From assembly GCA_963666945.2 (NCBI GenBank), contig CAXXRT010000004.1, positions 47,208-111,207 on the forward strand: 64,000 nt of DNA, in the 5' to 3' direction. This stretch comes from G963666945 sp963666945. GTDB taxonomy: Bacteria > Bacteroidota > Bacteroidia > Bacteroidales > Marinifilaceae. Made by a program: the position numbers and the translations under genes. This document shows positions 51,981 through 60,624 of the stretch, in pieces; the first letter of the stretch is position 1, and each line of letters starts with the position of its first letter. A model generated the notes under the pieces. The model saw only the letters and a program-made list of their open reading frames with translations, did not search any database and had not been told where the DNA came from.

Positions 51981-52727
51981 TTAAGCGTTTGGATTAGGTA
52001 TTTCATATCTTTCATCACCTGTTTCAAGATAATATTCATACATAGGAACATAGAAATATTGCTTGAAATAGGAGGTGTAGGTATAGGTTGTTAAAAGCCA
52101 TTTATGTCTCCAATGATCAGTCTTATCCAGAAATTCTCCCCATAAATATGTGATGGCATCATAAATTACAGGGGTTATGATTTGGGTTTTTTTAAAGCAT
52201 TCTATGAACAAGATATATTTTTCTTCAGTGTATTCTCCCAGCCTGTCGGTTTTCCACCAGGTGGGTTGGGAAATGGTAATATCTCCAAATTCAATAGTAC
52301 AGCACTTGTTGTTAGCAGGTATATAATGCTCGTTACCTTTAAGATAAATATACAGAGAATACTCAACATCCTTAATCAGTTTACTTCTGTCAAAATCAAT
52401 ATTTATATATGCTAAAACAGAATCCTTTTTAAAATATTGGTTTTCTTCAATTGTATAATGAAAATTTTGTTTTCCGGTAGATTCGTATGCGTCTATATCA
52501 AGATCGAATTCAACATCTTTGTCTATGTTTACCATACCTATAAGTTTTATAGGTATTCTTATGTCGCATTCTTTATCTGCACGTGCACCATAAATAAAGG
52601 ATAATGAATCGTATTCAAAATAAATTCTATTTGTTTGTGAAACGTCATATAATTTATAATCCTCTGTCTGACAGTTGGATAAAAATAAAATTATAAAACC
52701 GGATATCAGAAATAATATATTTTTCAT
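51981..52727 (-). CDS. DUF4843-like lipoprotein
   Basis: A 248-residue lipoprotein (Cys 19 in FLSNC). The beta-rich body with the start NRIYFEYDSLSFIYGARA and the tail in which WWKTDRLGEYTEEKYILFIE appears are typical of DUF4843 proteins found between susD and PKD-like genes. Function is unknown; it is presumed part of the outer-leaflet nutrient-binding complex. Two ATG codons (52736 and 52727) are possible; I prefer the second, which gives MKNILFLISGF as signal peptide. Confidence 0.75.
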   Translation of the reverse strand: MKNILFLISGFIILFLSNCQTEDYKLYDVSQTNRIYFEYDSLSFIYGARADKECDIRIPIKLIGMVNIDKDVEFDLDIDAYESTGKQNFHYTIEENQYFKKDSVLAYINIDFDRSKLIKDVEYSLYIYLKGNEHYIPANNKCCTIEFGDITISQPTWWKTDRLGEYTEEKYILFIECFKKTQIITPVIYDAITYLWGEFLDKTDHWRHKWLLTTYTYTSYFKQYFYVPMYEYYLETGDERYEIPNPNA

Positions 52728-52743
52728 ATCAAACATTTTAAAG

Positions 52744-54171
52744 TTATTGTCTATACTCTGTTTCTAATTCAGGAATAGGGAAATCATATATACCATCTTC
52801 AGCATTAAACTTCTTTAAGCTTTGTATCTCAACTACCTCCATTTTATATTTCTTCATTACATGAAAAAATAAGCCCTCTCCAATAAATTCTTTCCTTCTT
52901 TCATTATTAATGTTTTTAATGGATATATTAAAGCCGGTATTAGCTGCCGTCGGATTCAAGCCTCTTGATGTTAAAACAGCATCTAGATATTTTTTGGCCA
53001 TTTTCTGATCAGATTTTTTCAAATAATATTCTGATACTATATAAAATAATTCCGGAATTCTTATGATATTTATTCCTGCCATAAAATCTGGGGGATATGA
53101 TATAAGTCTTATATCATAAATATCTGCTATTTTCATGCACCTTAATCCCTGGGAGAAAAAGTCGCTGTTTTCCTTAAACCATCCTTCCCATCTGTAATCA
53201 GTTCCGTCTTTATCCACTTTATAAAAGTCGACATAATTGGATTTTAAATCTAAAGACAATGAAGCTTCTGAGACATAAAAACAACTTTTTGTAGTGTTTT
53301 TAAAATTGTTTGAGAAAAGTCCAAACACAGTCTCTTTATCTGAAAGTCCTCCTGACACACAATTTTCTATGTCAATTTTTTCTTCCAGTTCGAATTTGTC
53401 AGAGTCTATGACTTTTAAGGCATACTCTTTTGCATTTTCCAAATCACCCATTGTCCAGTAAACTCTTGAAAGAAGAGCTTGCACTGCATATATGTTCATA
53501 TGTACCTGAGGATGCCTAATAAAGCCTATTGTCTCACTATCATCGGTTTTTAGTAATTCTTCACTTTCAGAAAGAAGCTGTTCGGCATCCTTGAAATCTT
53601 GTATTACTTTGGCATATGCATTTTTACATATTTCAATTGGAGCTATTTCATAAGAAGATTTTGAGTAATAAGGAATAGCCTCTTTATTTGGGTAATCCTC
53701 ATAATTGGAAGCAAATAGCTTTAATATCTCAAAATGCATAAAAGCTCTTAATGCCAGCGCCTCTGCTTTATAAATTTTATATAATGGTAATTTTTCCTTT
53801 TTATTCTCTAGGTTTGCTAATATATTGTTTGTGTTAGATATATTCTTGTATAATTTATTCCATATATCATCGATAACAGGTCTTACATCCTGATCTTTAT
53901 AGTCAAAAAGACAAAATTTTTGTGTGATATGCTCAGACCAATCATTAATAAAATATTGTGCCAATACGTCGTTTAGGTAAAAACTTAAATTTTGTCCGTA
54001 TAATTCCGGTATTGTAAGGTATGAGTATACCCCATATAGAGCATCTTCAAAACCTTCAGCTTTTTCGAAAAGCTCATCATTAACTACTTCTCCTTCTGGT
54101 CTGACATCAAGAAAATCATCGCAGGAAGTCGTAAATAGAACTATTAGTAATATAAATATATTTATTCTCAT
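52744..54171 (-). CDS. SusD/RagB-family lipoprotein
   Basis: Surface lipoprotein that acts as the lid of a SusC transporter, 475 residues, lipobox FTTSC (Cys 17) followed by DDFLDVRP, the usual SusD start. It has the helical TPR-like scaffold (AEALALRAFMHFEILKLFA, YAVQALLSRVYWTMGDLENAKEYALKVI) and the C-terminal segment NNERRKEFIGEGLFFH. Length is slightly below average. It lies 12 bp after susC. The ligand is unknown. Confidence 0.9.
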   Translation of the reverse strand: MRINIFILLIVLFTTSCDDFLDVRPEGEVVNDELFEKAEGFEDALYGVYSYLTIPELYGQNLSFYLNDVLAQYFINDWSEHITQKFCLFDYKDQDVRPVIDDIWNKLYKNISNTNNILANLENKKEKLPLYKIYKAEALALRAFMHFEILKLFASNYEDYPNKEAIPYYSKSSYEIAPIEICKNAYAKVIQDFKDAEQLLSESEELLKTDDSETIGFIRHPQVHMNIYAVQALLSRVYWTMGDLENAKEYALKVIDSDKFELEEKIDIENCVSGGLSDKETVFGLFSNNFKNTTKSCFYVSEASLSLDLKSNYVDFYKVDKDGTDYRWEGWFKENSDFFSQGLRCMKIADIYDIRLISYPPDFMAGINIIRIPELFYIVSEYYLKKSDQKMAKKYLDAVLTSRGLNPTAANTGFNISIKNINNERRKEFIGEGLFFHVMKKYKMEVVEIQSLKKFNAEDGIYDFPIPELETEYRQ

Positions 54172-54183
54172 TTCTATGTTAAA

Positions 54184-57100
54184 TTAAAAGGTTGGACTTA
54201 TGGTAAATGAAAATCCTCTGCTAAAAGGATAAGAAGTTCCTCTTTCATATTTCACAGTTGAAAATTGAAAAGGATCGTTAGCAGCAAAACTTAGCCTTAA
54301 TCTTTTAAATCCTAATTTAGTTGCAATCTCAGAATTTACCTGATAGCTTAAATCAATACGTGAAACCTCTAGGTAGTTTTGATCTTCAACAAATCTGCTT
54401 GTGTGGATAAATGTTCTTGAATCCGCATTGGCAATATCAAGATAAGGAACCACATCATTTATGTTTTTCCATCTCTGATCAAAAGCCCTTTTGTCAACAT
54501 TATATTTAGGGTTTACATTTTCTACATTTGCAGCTCTTGTGGCATTATAAATCTGTCCTCCGAACTTATACCTGACCCCTAAATTTAAAGTCAAGTTTTT
54601 ATAAGATATAGAAGAATAAATGGTTCCTTCCAAATCGGGCTCTAAATCACCAACAACCACTTTGTCGTTACTATCGTACTCTAATGTATATGTACCGTCT
54701 TTTTTTATAAATACTTCTTCTCCTGTAGCAGGGTTAATACCGGCCGACCTGACTGCATATATAGCCGATGTGGACTGTCCTTCTTTATAAAGTAATTTAG
54801 GGGATATGGTTTCTGCTATGCCAGATTCTTTATTAAATTTATCAAGGGCATTACTGATTGATAATATCTTATTGCTGTTGTGAGCTCCGTTAAGCCTTAA
54901 ATTAAGTTTGAAATCTTTATAATTAATAATATTTGAAGTGATGTCGAATTCAAAGCCTCTGTTTCTCATTCTTCCAAGATTATGCTTTAAAGTAGTTTCA
55001 CCTACAGAAGGAGGAATTGTATAATCAATCAGCATATCTTCGGTAGTGTTTATATAGTAATCCAGAGTAATGCTGAATCTGTTTTTAAAGAAGTCTCCGT
55101 TTAAACCAATATTGTGCATATAGGTTGACTGCCAGGTTAAATCTTTATTCCCAATTGTTCTGGGAATACACCCAATACCATCGTAATAATAGTAATCACT
55201 GTTGTACAAATATGTTGTTATAGCCTGATATGGAGAAAATGCTACGCTACCGGTAACACCATAAGAATATCTGATCCTTAAAGATTGTATCCAATCTCTT
55301 ATAGCAAACTCTTCTTTATGAATATTCCATCCACAACCTACAGACCAGAAAGGGGCATATTTGTTGTTCTTTCCAAATTTGGACGACCCGGAACGTCTGA
55401 AAGATCCGTCAACAAAGTATTTGTTTTTATACATAAAGTTCAGGTTGGCAAATAATCCAAGTCTTGTGTCCAGTTCATCATATCCCTGGGGATGTGAACC
55501 ATCTAAATATTTAGCAGCAAAATGAGGGGTATGTAGGTTAGGCTTATAAAATCCAACAGCAGTGTAGCTATTATTTATATGCTTGTTTTTATATATGTCA
55601 CCTCCAATGTGAATCCCAATTAAATTATCATCAAAAGTTCTATTGAAATTAAAAACAAAATTTCCCGAATAATTTAGCGATTCATTATAGCTCATATTTA
55701 AAGAACCTTTGTCTTCTATTGAGCTGGCACCTATGAACTGGGTTGAATTGGGTGAAACATAGATTTCATTTTCCCCATTTACTTTATTAATGGATCCCAA
55801 TACAGTAAGATAAATTCCCGATTTAATATCCCAGCGAAGATTCAAATTATTTAAGAATGTCTGGGATTTTCCCTTTGAATAATTTCCACATTCTGCCTCA
55901 TATAAAGGATTGGGGATTTCATAGGATAATATTTTGTTTAAACGTTCAAACTGATTATATACTGCGTCATAAGGATTACATTTCACGTAGTCTGAAAATG
56001 TACCGTAAGGGCTGTTTTTAAATTTAAGGTTTGAATAACTGGATTGAAAGGAAACGGTTAATTTATTAACGTGATAAGACAGATATAGGGATAAGCCGTT
56101 AGTATTCCTGTAGTCATCTTTCATTACCCCATTTATGTTTTTAATATTTGCATTAACCCTGTAGGTCATATCTCCACCTTTACCACTTACCCCAACAGAA
56201 TTGTTTAAAGTAAATCCTGTTCTTAATGGCTTAGACAACCAATCGGTGTCCAATCCTTGCGAGATTAAAATTCTTTTTCTGTTATATTCTTCAAAATCTG
56301 CTAATTTACTGAAATCATATAAGCCGGCTAATCTCTCGAACTCTAATTTTTCTGTTGCATTCAAATAATCATACGAATTCAAATCGGGTAAATCTATAGT
56401 TCCGTCTATAGTATATCTGAATTGTAATTTATTGTTTAGAATTGGTTTTCTTTCAATAATTATTACCCCATTGGAAGCTCTTTCCCCATAAAGAGAAGTT
56501 GCTGATGCGTCTTTCAGAACACTTACCTTATCAATATCATTTATATCTAAATCGTATAAATCTTTTAAAGAAATTTCAACTCCGTCCAGTATTATTATAG
56601 GATTATTGGCAGCTTGGTCTGCTTCTGTTGCTAATGAAGAAGTTCCCCTGACAACAATATCAGGAAGACGGTTGGGATCCGATCCAAACTCATTGTTTTC
56701 CATTAATTTTAAACCCGGAGTAAGCATTGCCACAGCTTCAAGTACATTATTGTTGGAAAGGCTTTTTATTTCTTCCGATTTTATTGTTTTAACCGATCCC
56801 GTAAAGCTTTCTTTATTTCTTTTAAAGAAACTTGAAACAATCACTTCCTGTAAATTCTCTGTTTCTTCCTCAAGAATAATCTTAATATTATTTAATTCTT
56901 TTATTTTAACCTCCTTGGTTTGCATACCAATAAAGGATGCAACAATTACATCACCTATATCGCCAATCAAAGTAAACTCACCATTGGTATTTGTGGCTGT
57001 TCCAACCTGTGTGCCTTTTAATATAAGGGTTACTCCGGGCAGTGGGTTGCCTTTCTCGTCTACCACCTTGCCTTTTATCTCCTTTTTCTTGTCGTCGTTT

Positions 57101-57465
57101 TTGTCATAGGTTTTTTTTATGACAATATGGTTGTTTATAAGGGAGTAGGACAGGTCTGTTCCCTTTAGGCAGAATTCTATGATTTCTGCAACCTTGGTAT
57201 TGTTGAAGTCAACACATAGATCCTTAAGCTCACTCACATCCGTGTACTTGTAAACAAAGGAATAATCTGTAATCTTCTCTATCTCAATAAATAATTTATG
57301 GACTGAGATGTGATTGTATTTTAAACTAATTCTTTCCTGTTGTGAGTATACATTAGCCTGTAATTGCAGGCTGAGCACAACAAAAAACAAACAAAATTTA
57401 GTCATAATCAGTAGTTTTTTGACTTTTTCTCCGGGATAAAATATCCCCTCCAAAATTTTTTTCAT
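54184..57465 (-). CDS. SusC/RagA TonB-linked transporter with STN domain
   Basis: Outer-membrane TonB-dependent transporter of 1093 residues. A signal peptide (to about residue 41) is followed by an STN (secretin/TonB N-terminal) domain at about 48-117, a carboxypeptidase-like Ig domain (about 130-215, KGKVVDEKGNPLPGVTLILKGT), a plug (about 225-345, SVLKDASATSLYGERASNGVIII) and the beta barrel. The STN domain is the part that signals to FecR, matching the FecR and sigma genes directly upstream. I chose ATG 57465; the frame extends eight codons to a GTG. The ligand is probably not a glycan, since no CAZyme is encoded nearby. Confidence 0.92.
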   Translation of the reverse strand: MKKILEGIFYPGEKVKKLLIMTKFCLFFVVLSLQLQANVYSQQERISLKYNHISVHKLFIEIEKITDYSFVYKYTDVSELKDLCVDFNNTKVAEIIEFCLKGTDLSYSLINNHIVIKKTYDKNDDKKKEIKGKVVDEKGNPLPGVTLILKGTQVGTATNTNGEFTLIGDIGDVIVASFIGMQTKEVKIKELNNIKIILEEETENLQEVIVSSFFKRNKESFTGSVKTIKSEEIKSLSNNNVLEAVAMLTPGLKLMENNEFGSDPNRLPDIVVRGTSSLATEADQAANNPIIILDGVEISLKDLYDLDINDIDKVSVLKDASATSLYGERASNGVIIIERKPILNNKLQFRYTIDGTIDLPDLNSYDYLNATEKLEFERLAGLYDFSKLADFEEYNRKRILISQGLDTDWLSKPLRTGFTLNNSVGVSGKGGDMTYRVNANIKNINGVMKDDYRNTNGLSLYLSYHVNKLTVSFQSSYSNLKFKNSPYGTFSDYVKCNPYDAVYNQFERLNKILSYEIPNPLYEAECGNYSKGKSQTFLNNLNLRWDIKSGIYLTVLGSINKVNGENEIYVSPNSTQFIGASSIEDKGSLNMSYNESLNYSGNFVFNFNRTFDDNLIGIHIGGDIYKNKHINNSYTAVGFYKPNLHTPHFAAKYLDGSHPQGYDELDTRLGLFANLNFMYKNKYFVDGSFRRSGSSKFGKNNKYAPFWSVGCGWNIHKEEFAIRDWIQSLRIRYSYGVTGSVAFSPYQAITTYLYNSDYYYYDGIGCIPRTIGNKDLTWQSTYMHNIGLNGDFFKNRFSITLDYYINTTEDMLIDYTIPPSVGETTLKHNLGRMRNRGFEFDITSNIINYKDFKLNLRLNGAHNSNKILSISNALDKFNKESGIAETISPKLLYKEGQSTSAIYAVRSAGINPATGEEVFIKKDGTYTLEYDSNDKVVVGDLEPDLEGTIYSSISYKNLTLNLGVRYKFGGQIYNATRAANVENVNPKYNVDKRAFDQRWKNINDVVPYLDIANADSRTFIHTSRFVEDQNYLEVSRIDLSYQVNSEIATKLGFKRLRLSFAANDPFQFSTVKYERGTSYPFSRGFSFTISPTF

Positions 57466-57599
57466 AAATTTGTTTTTTAAAATTAACACTGGGAGAGGAT
57501 GCGAATATTAGCTTGCCGGCAAATTCAGTCCTCTCTTTTTTATTTTCTCACCATAACAGCCTTAGCTTTTCACAGTAATGCTTTATAGTATTAAGGGCT

Positions 57600-58760
57600 T
57601 TATCTTGTCACAATAACTGTATTGTTTTTAATCCTGAATTTTATGTTTCCCGTATTCTCAAGTACCCTGAACACCTCGTTTATGTCATTGAATTTCTTCA
57701 GTCTGGCCGAGAATAGTATGTCGGCTACACCTTCATTCTGGTAAAAATATTCAAAGCCGTACCATTTCGACAAGTTCTGCATAATATCATCAAGTCTTGC
57801 CATTTTATAGATGAAATAACCGTCTTTCCAGATTATATCAAGAAAAGGGTCAACTTGCTCAACATTTATATTATTGTCTGTAAAAACTGCCTGTTGGTTT
57901 GGTTTTAATATTACTGTATTCCTGTGTTGGTCGTTTACCTGCACGCTACCCGAGACAAGGGTGGTGGCAACGGGTTTTCCCTCATAACTTTTCACATTGA
58001 ACTTAGTCCCTAAAACCCTCACACTTCCTTTGTTTATGTTTACAATAAAGGGTTTTTCCATGTTTCTGGTCACCTCAAAATAGCCCTCTCCATCAAGGAA
58101 GATTTCCCTTTTCCCCTTATGGAAGGGTACGGGGTATTTAAGGGTTGTCCCGGCATTAAGCCATACTTTTGTTCCGTCGCTCATGGTAAAATTGAAATTA
58201 CCGCAGTCGGGTACCTTAATGGTGTTATAGGCTATTTGTTTTGAAATCGTGGCATTCAGGTTGTATTCAATAGAATTGCCCTTTATATTGATGCTCACAC
58301 CGTTTTTTTCCTTTATTGTCTCCGGGCTATTGTTTTGTGAAATGACAAATTGCTCTCCCCTGGAGTTCAAAAGAACCGGGGCCTCGTACCTTAGCTCTAT
58401 CTTTTCTTTATTTGTGGCAAGCCCGGAAGACTTATCTTTGTTTTTATCAATCATAAAGAAAATTACGGGAAAGCTTATCATTAAAGCAACAACAGCGGCA
58501 TAGGACAATATGTTTGCAAGGGTGACTTTCCTTTTCTTTTCAAAGTTTTTATAGAAAGCATCCCTTATATCAGAAACATCAATAGAGTGTTTATCATATA
58601 CATCCTGCGCATTTTTCTTTTTTATATTCTCAAAGACTGCCCTATTGATGGGGTCCTCCAGCCACTTTTCGATCAAGGCCTTTTCCTCTTTATCGCATTC
58701 ACCCTGTAAATATTTTACAAGATACCTGGCAATCAAAACTGTATTGTAGTTTTCTGGCAT
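57600..58760 (-). CDS. FecR-family anti-sigma factor
   Basis: Inner-membrane regulator of 386 residues. The cytoplasmic N-terminal part (1-80) should hold the sigma factor, one transmembrane helix spans about 82-104, the periplasmic FecR domain is at about 190-285 (MSDGTKVWLNAGTTLKYP...FLDGEGYFEV) and a DUF4974 domain at about 315-386 should contact the STN domain of SusC. It is encoded 51 bp after the sigma gene and 134 bp before susC, all leftward. Release of sigma on ligand uptake is the expected mechanism. Confidence 0.92.
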   Translation of the reverse strand: MPENYNTVLIARYLVKYLQGECDKEEKALIEKWLEDPINRAVFENIKKKNAQDVYDKHSIDVSDIRDAFYKNFEKKRKVTLANILSYAAVVALMISFPVIFFMIDKNKDKSSGLATNKEKIELRYEAPVLLNSRGEQFVISQNNSPETIKEKNGVSINIKGNSIEYNLNATISKQIAYNTIKVPDCGNFNFTMSDGTKVWLNAGTTLKYPVPFHKGKREIFLDGEGYFEVTRNMEKPFIVNINKGSVRVLGTKFNVKSYEGKPVATTLVSGSVQVNDQHRNTVILKPNQQAVFTDNNINVEQVDPFLDIIWKDGYFIYKMARLDDIMQNLSKWYGFEYFYQNEGVADILFSARLKKFNDINEVFRVLENTGNIKFRIKNNTVIVTR

Positions 58761-58811
58761 AATAATTTACAATTTTATACCTAATACAGTCGGGAAATTA
58801 AAATGGTTGAA

Positions 58812-59351
58812 TTAGAGTGGAAAAAAAATCAAAAAAATATAAATATCCTTAAGTTTAGTCTTTAAATCACGCTTGGCAAGAATAAGATGAGTTTTTACGG
58901 TGGCCTTGGAAACGCCCAGCTTCAGTGCAATATCCTCAATGGTCATCCCTTGCAATCTGTTCATTATAACATCCTTTCTGGCAGGGGACAGCATATTTAT
59001 CTGCCTGTATATCTCAGCCTCAATCTCTGTTTCAATTATATTCTTTTCTATGGTAGCCTGGGGTAAGTCAACAACATCCCTTACATGCTTCTTTTCCCTT
59101 TCGATATGATTAATGGCAGCATTTTTTATTGAGTTGTAAAGATAAGTCCTGAAATGATAGGTAGAGTCGAAGGAAAGATTGCTGCTCCATATCTTAGTGA
59201 ATGTATTCTGAACAATATCCTTGGCAACATCCATATCCCTGACCATGGATTGTGCAAAGACCACAGACCTTGGTGAAAGCTCTTCAAAGAGGTACTTTAT
59301 GGTTTTTTCGTCACCTGTGCGTAAGTTCTTATGTACAGAAACTTTATTCAA
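58812..59351 (-). CDS. ECF RNA polymerase sigma factor
   Basis: A 179-residue extracytoplasmic-function sigma factor of the Bacteroides-expanded type. Region 2 (about 18-88) includes DMDVAKDIVQNTFTKIWSS and FRTYLYNSIKNAAINHIE; region 4 (about 122-175) includes MTIEDIALKLGVSKATVKTHL. It lies directly upstream of FecR and susC and should drive their expression. A -7 box of the housekeeping type lies upstream, so the sigma gene itself is likely transcribed at a basal level. Confidence 0.93.
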   Translation of the reverse strand: MNKVSVHKNLRTGDEKTIKYLFEELSPRSVVFAQSMVRDMDVAKDIVQNTFTKIWSSNLSFDSTYHFRTYLYNSIKNAAINHIEREKKHVRDVVDLPQATIEKNIIETEIEAEIYRQINMLSPARKDVIMNRLQGMTIEDIALKLGVSKATVKTHLILAKRDLKTKLKDIYIFLIFFPL

Positions 59352-59387
59352 AAATATAAATTTAGACGTTTAAGATAAGAAAGCCAA

Positions 59388-59395
59388 CAAATATA
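59388..59395 (-). promoter_or_regulatory. Promoter -7 box of the ECF sigma gene
   Basis: TATATTTG on the minus strand fits TAnnTTTG, 36 nt before the start. Confidence 0.45.
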
Positions 59396-59589
59396 TAAAA
59401 TATACTGATAGAGTCGGGGATACCTTTTGCAAATTTTTTTGAGTTTATCATGTACTTAGCAGCAGTAGTGCGGAATAAAATTATTTATGTTCGTTATGTG
59501 TGTATTCAAGTGTTAAATTACTTTGAAAAACAGGTGGCTTGTGTGAACAAAGCTTAAAACAGTGGCATTCTGTATTAGAATATTATAAG

Positions 59590-59683
59590 CAAGAATAGTT
59601 TAAAGAATAATAGTATAAGACAAACATAGTTTGAAACAAGAATAGTTTAAACAATAATTGTATAAGACAAACATAGTTTGAAC
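59590..59683. repeat. 47-bp tandem duplication
   Basis: Two direct copies, 59590-59636 and 59637-59683, differing at only a few bases. Each holds CAAGAATAGTTTAAA and GTATAAGACAAACATAGTTT. It directly abuts the left end of hairpin element A. Confidence 0.8.
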
Positions 59684-59852
59684 TAAACCTTAATTTATTT
59701 GCTGACGAAAAATCCCTGAATTAACAGCTGTTTATACTAAAACATGGGAAACTCCTCCCTGGCGGTCGTCAGACAGCCCATGTTTTCTGACGTATAAAAA
59801 GCTGTTAATTTTTAACGGGATTTTTCTAAATGCTGCATAAATTAAGGTTTAG
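59683..59852 (+). repeat. Long structured inverted-repeat element, copy A
   Basis: A 170-bp element that can fold end to end. Outer arms CTAAACCTTAATTTAT (59683-59698) and ATAAATTAAGGTTTAG (59837-59852) are perfect complements. Inner stems are GAAAAATCCC/GGGATTTTTC (59707-59716, 59817-59826), AACAGCT/AGCTGTT (59723-59729, 59800-59806), TTATAC/GTATAA (59732-59737, 59792-59797) and AAAACATGGG/CCCATGTTTT (59739-59748, 59777-59786). The 28-nt loop is 59749-59776. Copy B at 61866-62025 is its inverted relative. Confidence 0.85.
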
Positions 59853-59992
59853 CCTCCATGGTTATTGCACTAGGCAATTTTCCTAAAGGCTGCATAAATT
59901 AAGGTTTAGCCTCATAGTTTATTACACTGGGCAGTTTTCCAAAATGCTGCATAAATTAAGGTTTAGCTCCCACGGTTTATTGCACTGGGCAG
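59822..59992 (+). repeat. Three 57-bp tandem repeats at the right end of element A
   Basis: Copies at 59822-59877, 59878-59934 and 59935-59992. Each begins with the terminal sequence of element A (TTTTCTAAA-GCTGCATAAATTAAGG type) and continues through GTTTAGC and a variable part to GCACT-GGCA. So the element's end has been amplified with flanking DNA. Confidence 0.8.
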
Positions 59993-60020
59993 TTTTTTAA
60001 CGGCCTGATAATTAAATCTA

Positions 60021-60050
60021 AAACAATCCTAAACAATCCTAAACAATCCT
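60021..60050. repeat. Three exact 10-bp tandem repeats
   Basis: AAACAATCCT is repeated three times without change at 60021-60050. Confidence 0.85.
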
Positions 60051-60143
60051 GAATTTAATTACACTCCAACTGGTATATATGGTCTTTATATAGTGTGATT
60101 TATACTATCTTTCATTTGAATAGATATTATTATTGCAAGGTGA

Positions 60144-60247
60144 TTTATACCATAGCGGGTATAATATGTTCTAATCCTAATAAATTTATACCACAAAGGG
60201 TATAAATTAAAATAATTTTCATATATTTATACCCTAAAAGGTATAAA
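60144..60247 (+). promoter_or_regulatory. Three phased operator palindromes
   Basis: Three copies of TTTATACC-N6-GGTATAAA lie at 60144-60165 (last base T instead of A), 60185-60206 and 60226-60247. Start-to-start spacing is exactly 41 bp twice, about four helical turns, so all face the same side of the DNA. The last copy ends 3 bp before the HipB-like start codon, so autorepression by that protein is likely. The known E. coli HipB operator, TATCC-N8-GGATA, has a similar plan. Confidence 0.85.
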
Positions 60248-60250
60248 GCT

Positions 60251-60469
60251 ATGAGCGAAAAGCAAAACAAATTATCATCCTATATTAAGGAAATGCGCAA
60301 GACCTTTGGGTTGACCCAGGTCGACCTGGCAGATAAAGCAGGGGTGGGGCTAAGGTTTGTAAGAGACCTTGAACAGGGCAAGAGTACCCTGAGAATGGAC
60401 AAGGTCAATCAGGTCTTAAGATTGTTCGGAAAGGAATTAGGCCCGGTGCCAATGGAACGCAATATTTAG
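60251..60469 (+). CDS. HipB/Y4mF-like antitoxin-type regulator, orphan
   Basis: A 72-residue helix-turn-helix protein of the HipB/Y4mF family: LSSYIKEMRKTFGLTQVDLADKAGVGLRFVRDLEQG is the DNA-binding part, and the short tail GKELGPVPMERN is usual for HipB-like antitoxins. Its gene is preceded by three phased operators. In typical loci a HipA-type kinase toxin gene follows; here the next gene is an unrelated XRE regulator 155 bp downstream, and no HipA sequence is seen. It may be an orphan autoregulator or a remnant of a toxin-antitoxin pair. Confidence 0.85.
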   Translation: MSEKQNKLSSYIKEMRKTFGLTQVDLADKAGVGLRFVRDLEQGKSTLRMDKVNQVLRLFGKELGPVPMERNI

Positions 60470-60624
60470 AGTTATAGTGGAATTATAAAACCTAAAATAA
60501 ACTTCTCCCGGTACTCTTTTGTAGATTTCCTATAAATAAAGGCATAAAAGGATAAAACTCCTGTTACGTTTTTGCGTATATCTAATAATTATTGTTATTT
60601 TGTAACAAACAAACAAATAACATC

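Larger units (their letters stand above)
59396..60250. other. Repeat-dense intergenic block left of the HipB-like gene
   Basis: About 850 bp without a credible gene. In order it holds a 47-bp tandem duplication (59590-59683), hairpin element A (59683-59852), three 57-bp tandem repeats overlapping its right end (59822-59992), three exact 10-bp repeats (60021-60050) and three operator palindromes (60144-60247). The stretch 59396-59589 shows no structure that I recognise. Confidence 0.7.

Noticed and set aside
59683..59852. Hairpin element as an integron attC site
   Set aside because: The stem is longer than usual, I see no paired GTTRRRY/RYYYAAC core ends at the element termini, and no integron integrase is in the window.
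59590..60050. Tandem repeats as a CRISPR array
   Set aside because: Repeats are adjacent or imperfect without uniform unique spacers, and there are no cas genes.
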